Origin: Rhizobiaceae bacterium
Lineage (GTDB): Bacteria; Pseudomonadota; Alphaproteobacteria; Rhizobiales; Rhizobiaceae
Assembly (NCBI GenBank): GCA_028865845.1
Contig: JAGWJK010000039.1
Location: 1-12,173 of the forward strand
Length of the DNA: 12,173 nucleotides
Direction of reading: 5' to 3'
Shown: positions 7,343 to 12,173 of the stretch, piece after piece
How positions within the stretch are numbered: the stretch's first letter is position 1
Layout: each line of letters begins with the position of its first letter
Program-made: the position numbers and the translations under genes
The notes under the pieces: generated by a model
Database searches by the model: none
What the model was told of the DNA's origin: nothing
What the model saw: only the letters and a program-made list of their open reading frames with translations

Positions 7343-8818
7343 ATGACCTTACCGCTCGCCGATCTTCTTCTTTCTCCGGACGAAATGGCTGCCGTCGATC
7401 GCGCTGCGGCAGCATCCGGAATCGATTCATACGGACTGATGGAAAAGGCCGGCCAGGCGGTCGCCGCCTGTGCGCTGCGGCATTATCCAGAGGCTCTTCG
7501 CTACATCGTTTTCTGCGGGCCGGGGAACAATGGCGGCGACGGTTACGTCGCTGCCCGGGCTCTGCGCTCGTGCGGCGCCAGGATCGAGCTTTTCCACATC
7601 GGGGATCCGGCGAAACTGAAGGGCGATGCGGCGCGTGCCTTTGCCGACTGCCTGGTGGTGGGGAACGCTATCGAACACTATATGCCGCAGGCCGGCGACG
7701 TCGTTATCGACGCCATTTTCGGCGCCGGCCTTGCGCGCCCCGTTCCGGATGCGGTCGCCGATGCGATTGCCAGGGTGACGGTCGCCGGTCTTCCGGTCAT
7801 TGCCGTCGATTTGCCGTCCGGTGTCGATGGGCGAAGCGGGCATGTCCTCGGAGCGGCTTTCCGCGCCGTCCATACCGTCACTTTCATGACGCGCAAGCCC
7901 GGGCATCTGCTGCTGCCGGGACGGGAGTTGTCCGGCGCGCTCGAGGTTTTCGATATCGGCATTCCGGACCGTATCGTTCGCGCGCAGGCGGGTGCGCTGG
8001 TTGCGGAAAACAGACCGGAGCAATGGCAGGCAAGCTTGCCTGCTACCCTTGCCGATACGCACAAATTCAAGCGCGGGCATCTCGTGGTCTTTTCGGGATC
8101 GGCGAACGCGACGGGCGCTGCCCGGATGTCCGCCATGGCTGGCTTGAAGGCAGGGGCAGGGCTGGTCACGATCGCTTCCCCCGAACAGGCGCTGTCGGTG
8201 AATGCCGGCGCGCTGACGGCGATCATGCTGCGACCGGTGGACAACGAGGCGGCGTTGGAGGAGCTTCTGGACGACAAGCGCATATCGGCTTTCATCCTTG
8301 GCCCCGGTTTCGGGGCTGGCGACAAGGCCCGCCAGTTCGTCCTGGCTCTGCGCGATCGTAACCTCGTGCTCGATGCCGATGGCATCACCTCGTTTCGCGA
8401 TGATCCCGAACGCCTGTTCGAAGCTTTTGCGGGCGGCTCGACCCATCTGGTTCTGACGCCGCATGAAGGAGAGTTCGCGCGGCTTTTCCCTGATATCGCC
8501 GTCAACGACGCGCTGAGCAAAGTCGACAAGACCCGTATGGCCGCCGCGCGGGCGCATGCTGCGGTGATCTACAAGGGAGCCGATACCGTCATCGCTGCTC
8601 CGGACGGGCGGGCGCTGATCAATGCCAACGCGCCGCCATGGCTTGCGACCGCCGGCTCCGGCGATGTGCTCGCCGGCATTGTCGGTGCGCTCATGGCTCA
8701 GGAGATGCCGGCTTTCGAGGCTGCTGCCGCTGGCGTCTGGCTGCATGGCGAGACGGGGCAGCGTGCCGGAAAAGGATTGACGGCCGAGGACCTCGTCGCG
8801 CACGTCCGGCCGTTATAG
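7343..8818 (+). CDS. nnr: bifunctional NAD(P)HX epimerase / ADP-dependent NAD(P)HX dehydratase
   Basis: The 491-residue product has both domains of the Nnr repair enzyme. The N-terminal YjeF domain (about 1-215) carries CGPGNNGGDGYVAARAL at 58-74, VIDAIFGAGL at 121-130 and AVDLPSGVDG at 154-163; it epimerises R-NAD(P)HX to the S form. The C-terminal ribokinase-like domain (about 235-491) carries KRGHLVVFSGS, ILGPGFG, LTPHEGEFARL at 371-381 and TAGSGDVLAGIVGAL at 436-450. This domain dehydrates S-NAD(P)HX with ADP to restore NAD(P)H. It is a cytoplasmic metabolite-repair enzyme. A TTG at 7304 is in frame but would overlap a terminator-like hairpin; ATG 7343 gives the family start (LLLSPDEMAAVDR). 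The ribosome binding site is weak (AAAG). It is divergent from glnB, and its stop is 8 bases from the end of the convergent DUF72 gene. Confidence 0.96.
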   Translation: MTLPLADLLLSPDEMAAVDRAAAASGIDSYGLMEKAGQAVAACALRHYPEALRYIVFCGPGNNGGDGYVAARALRSCGARIELFHIGDPAKLKGDAARAFADCLVVGNAIEHYMPQAGDVVIDAIFGAGLARPVPDAVADAIARVTVAGLPVIAVDLPSGVDGRSGHVLGAAFRAVHTVTFMTRKPGHLLLPGRELSGALEVFDIGIPDRIVRAQAGALVAENRPEQWQASLPATLADTHKFKRGHLVVFSGSANATGAARMSAMAGLKAGAGLVTIASPEQALSVNAGALTAIMLRPVDNEAALEELLDDKRISAFILGPGFGAGDKARQFVLALRDRNLVLDADGITSFRDDPERLFEAFAGGSTHLVLTPHEGEFARLFPDIAVNDALSKVDKTRMAAARAHAAVIYKGADTVIAAPDGRALINANAPPWLATAGSGDVLAGIVGALMAQEMPAFEAAAAGVWLHGETGQRAGKGLTAEDLVAHVRPL

Positions 8819-8826
8819 CGCAGGCG

Positions 8827-9633
8827 TTACTTCGCCACTTCTTCCTGCAGGGCGATTGCGCCGTGCGGAGCGTTGACCTTGCCCTCGTGAATCATGAAGG
8901 CAAAGACATCGCGTGGCTTCGTCTCGACCTTACGGCCGCTATCGATGACGGGCAGATCATCCGGAATCTTGCCCTCAGCCCAGGTGCCGAGCCGCTTGGC
9001 CCAGGCCTTCAGTTCGGCCGGAGGATAACAGGTCTTGATGTCGTCGGAACCCTTCTGCAGCCGGGCATAAACGAAATCGGCGGTGACGTCGGCAATCATC
9101 GGATAGTCGAAATGCTCGGCGCAGACGGGCGCGACATTGTATTTTTCGAGCAGCGCGATGAATTCCGGCACCTTGAACGAATCGTGCCTGACCTCGACGA
9201 CGTGGCGGAGCGGCAGGCCGTCCTGCTTGGCCGGCAGCAGCTTCAGGAAGGCCTCGAAATCATCCGGATCGAATTTCTTGGTCGGCGCGAACTGCCAAAG
9301 CAATGGGCCGAGATGGTCGCCGAGCTCGCTGACGCCGGATTCCAGGAATTTCTGCATGGATTCACCGGCTTCGGAAAGCACGCGGCGATTGGTGACGAAA
9401 CGCGTCGCCTTCAGGGAGAAGATGAATCCCTCAGGCACATCGGCCGCCCACTTCGCGAAAACTTCCGGTTTCTGCGTGCTGTAATAGGTGCCGTTGACTT
9501 CGATCACCTTCAACTGGCGGCTGGCGAAATTGAGCTCGTCCTTCTGCTTCAAGCTGTCGGGATAAAACGTCCCGCGCCAGGGCTCGAAGGTCCAGCCGCC
9601 GATACCGGTTCGAATTGTACCCGCAGTGGTCAT
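8827..9633 (-). CDS. DUF72 (YecE-like) domain protein
   Basis: The 268-residue protein belongs to the DUF72/YecE family, which has a TIM-barrel-like fold and no firmly assigned reaction. Family signatures seen are GIGGWTFEPWRGTFYP (10-25), VIEVNGTYYS (43-52), FSLKATRFVT (72-81), GPLLWQFAP (109-117), VEVRHDSF (146-153) and DFVYARLQ (186-193). The C-terminal segment reads FAFMIHEGKVNAP where many relatives have an aromatic-rich strand with Asp or Asn, so it may belong to a subgroup. The frame is open to 9684, but ATG 9633 is chosen because GGAGGAG lies 3 bases upstream. It lies 78 bases downstream of uvrA in the same direction, and a hairpin without a T tract is the only structure between them, so cotranscription with uvrA is plausible. 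A repair role would be speculation. Confidence 0.9.
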   Translation of the reverse strand: MTTAGTIRTGIGGWTFEPWRGTFYPDSLKQKDELNFASRQLKVIEVNGTYYSTQKPEVFAKWAADVPEGFIFSLKATRFVTNRRVLSEAGESMQKFLESGVSELGDHLGPLLWQFAPTKKFDPDDFEAFLKLLPAKQDGLPLRHVVEVRHDSFKVPEFIALLEKYNVAPVCAEHFDYPMIADVTADFVYARLQKGSDDIKTCYPPAELKAWAKRLGTWAEGKIPDDLPVIDSGRKVETKPRDVFAFMIHEGKVNAPHGAIALQEEVAK

Positions 9634-9671
9634 TTTCTCCTCCAATGACAATTCTACCCGATAGCCCGCCG

Positions 9672-9690
9672 CGCCGGACCTCATCCGGCG
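9672..9690. repeat. 7-bp inverted repeat between uvrA and the DUF72 gene
   Basis: CGCCGGA (9672-9678) and TCCGGCG (9684-9690) are perfect arms around CCTCA. It begins 21 bases after the uvrA stop. No T tract follows on either strand, so it is not a convincing intrinsic terminator. It might be an RNA-stabilising or processing hairpin within a uvrA-DUF72 message. Confidence 0.6.
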
Positions 9691-9711
9691 AAAGCAGGCA
9701 GCTTTTCGGCG

Positions 9712-12173
<2,462 letters not shown>

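Noticed and set aside
7427..8803. Open frame of 458 codons on the minus strand opposite nnr
   Set aside because: nnr is fully supported by both enzyme domains. The antisense reading is rich in Arg, Gly and Ser with no family motif.

Overview
The window looks like chromosomal DNA of an alphaproteobacterium of the Rhizobiaceae, most likely Rhizobium or a close relative. The evidence is the high-GC codon use, the glnB-glnA pair with a sigma-54 promoter next to a divergent nnr gene, an IalB-family secreted protein, HspQ, and a UvrA of alphaproteobacterial type. This assignment rests on recognised protein families and gene order, not on a database search. There are nine complete genes and one partial gene. 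Almost all are housekeeping or core-metabolism genes, and I see no mobile element, phage gene, CRISPR array, tRNA or rRNA.

Left part (1-3436): three genes on the minus strand. In transcription order they are a YejA-type periplasmic peptide-binding protein with no transport partners in the window, a DsbA/FrnE-like thioredoxin-fold oxidoreductase, and a GrpB-family protein. A divergent gene on the plus strand (3702-4361) encodes a secreted IalB-family protein and ends in a strong intrinsic terminator. It converges on hspQ (minus strand), which has its own terminator.

Centre (4951-7342): the nitrogen-assimilation unit. glnB (PII signal protein) is followed by glnA (type I glutamine synthetase) on the minus strand, 61 bases apart, and glnA ends in a clear terminator. 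Upstream of glnB lies a good GG-N10-GC sigma-54 promoter, so the pair is probably driven by NtrC/RpoN under nitrogen limitation. The expected post-translational control sites are both present: Tyr51 of PII and Tyr398 of GlnA. The 348-base gap between glnB and the divergent nnr gene is the most structured non-coding stretch. It carries two terminator-like hairpins pointing outward in opposite directions, two further inverted repeats, and a palindrome inside the sigma-54 promoter. It could encode one or two small RNAs or an attenuated leader.

Right part (7343-12173): nnr encodes the two-domain NAD(P)HX repair enzyme on the plus strand. It ends 8 bases from the end of a convergent DUF72-family gene. 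uvrA (minus strand, N-terminus beyond the right edge) lies 78 bases upstream of the DUF72 gene in the same direction. UvrA has one unusual residue: its first zinc site shows Cys-Pro-Val-Ser instead of a Cys pair.

I found no convincing novel multi-gene system. The observations most worth following are the glnB-nnr intergenic region and the incomplete UvrA zinc site.
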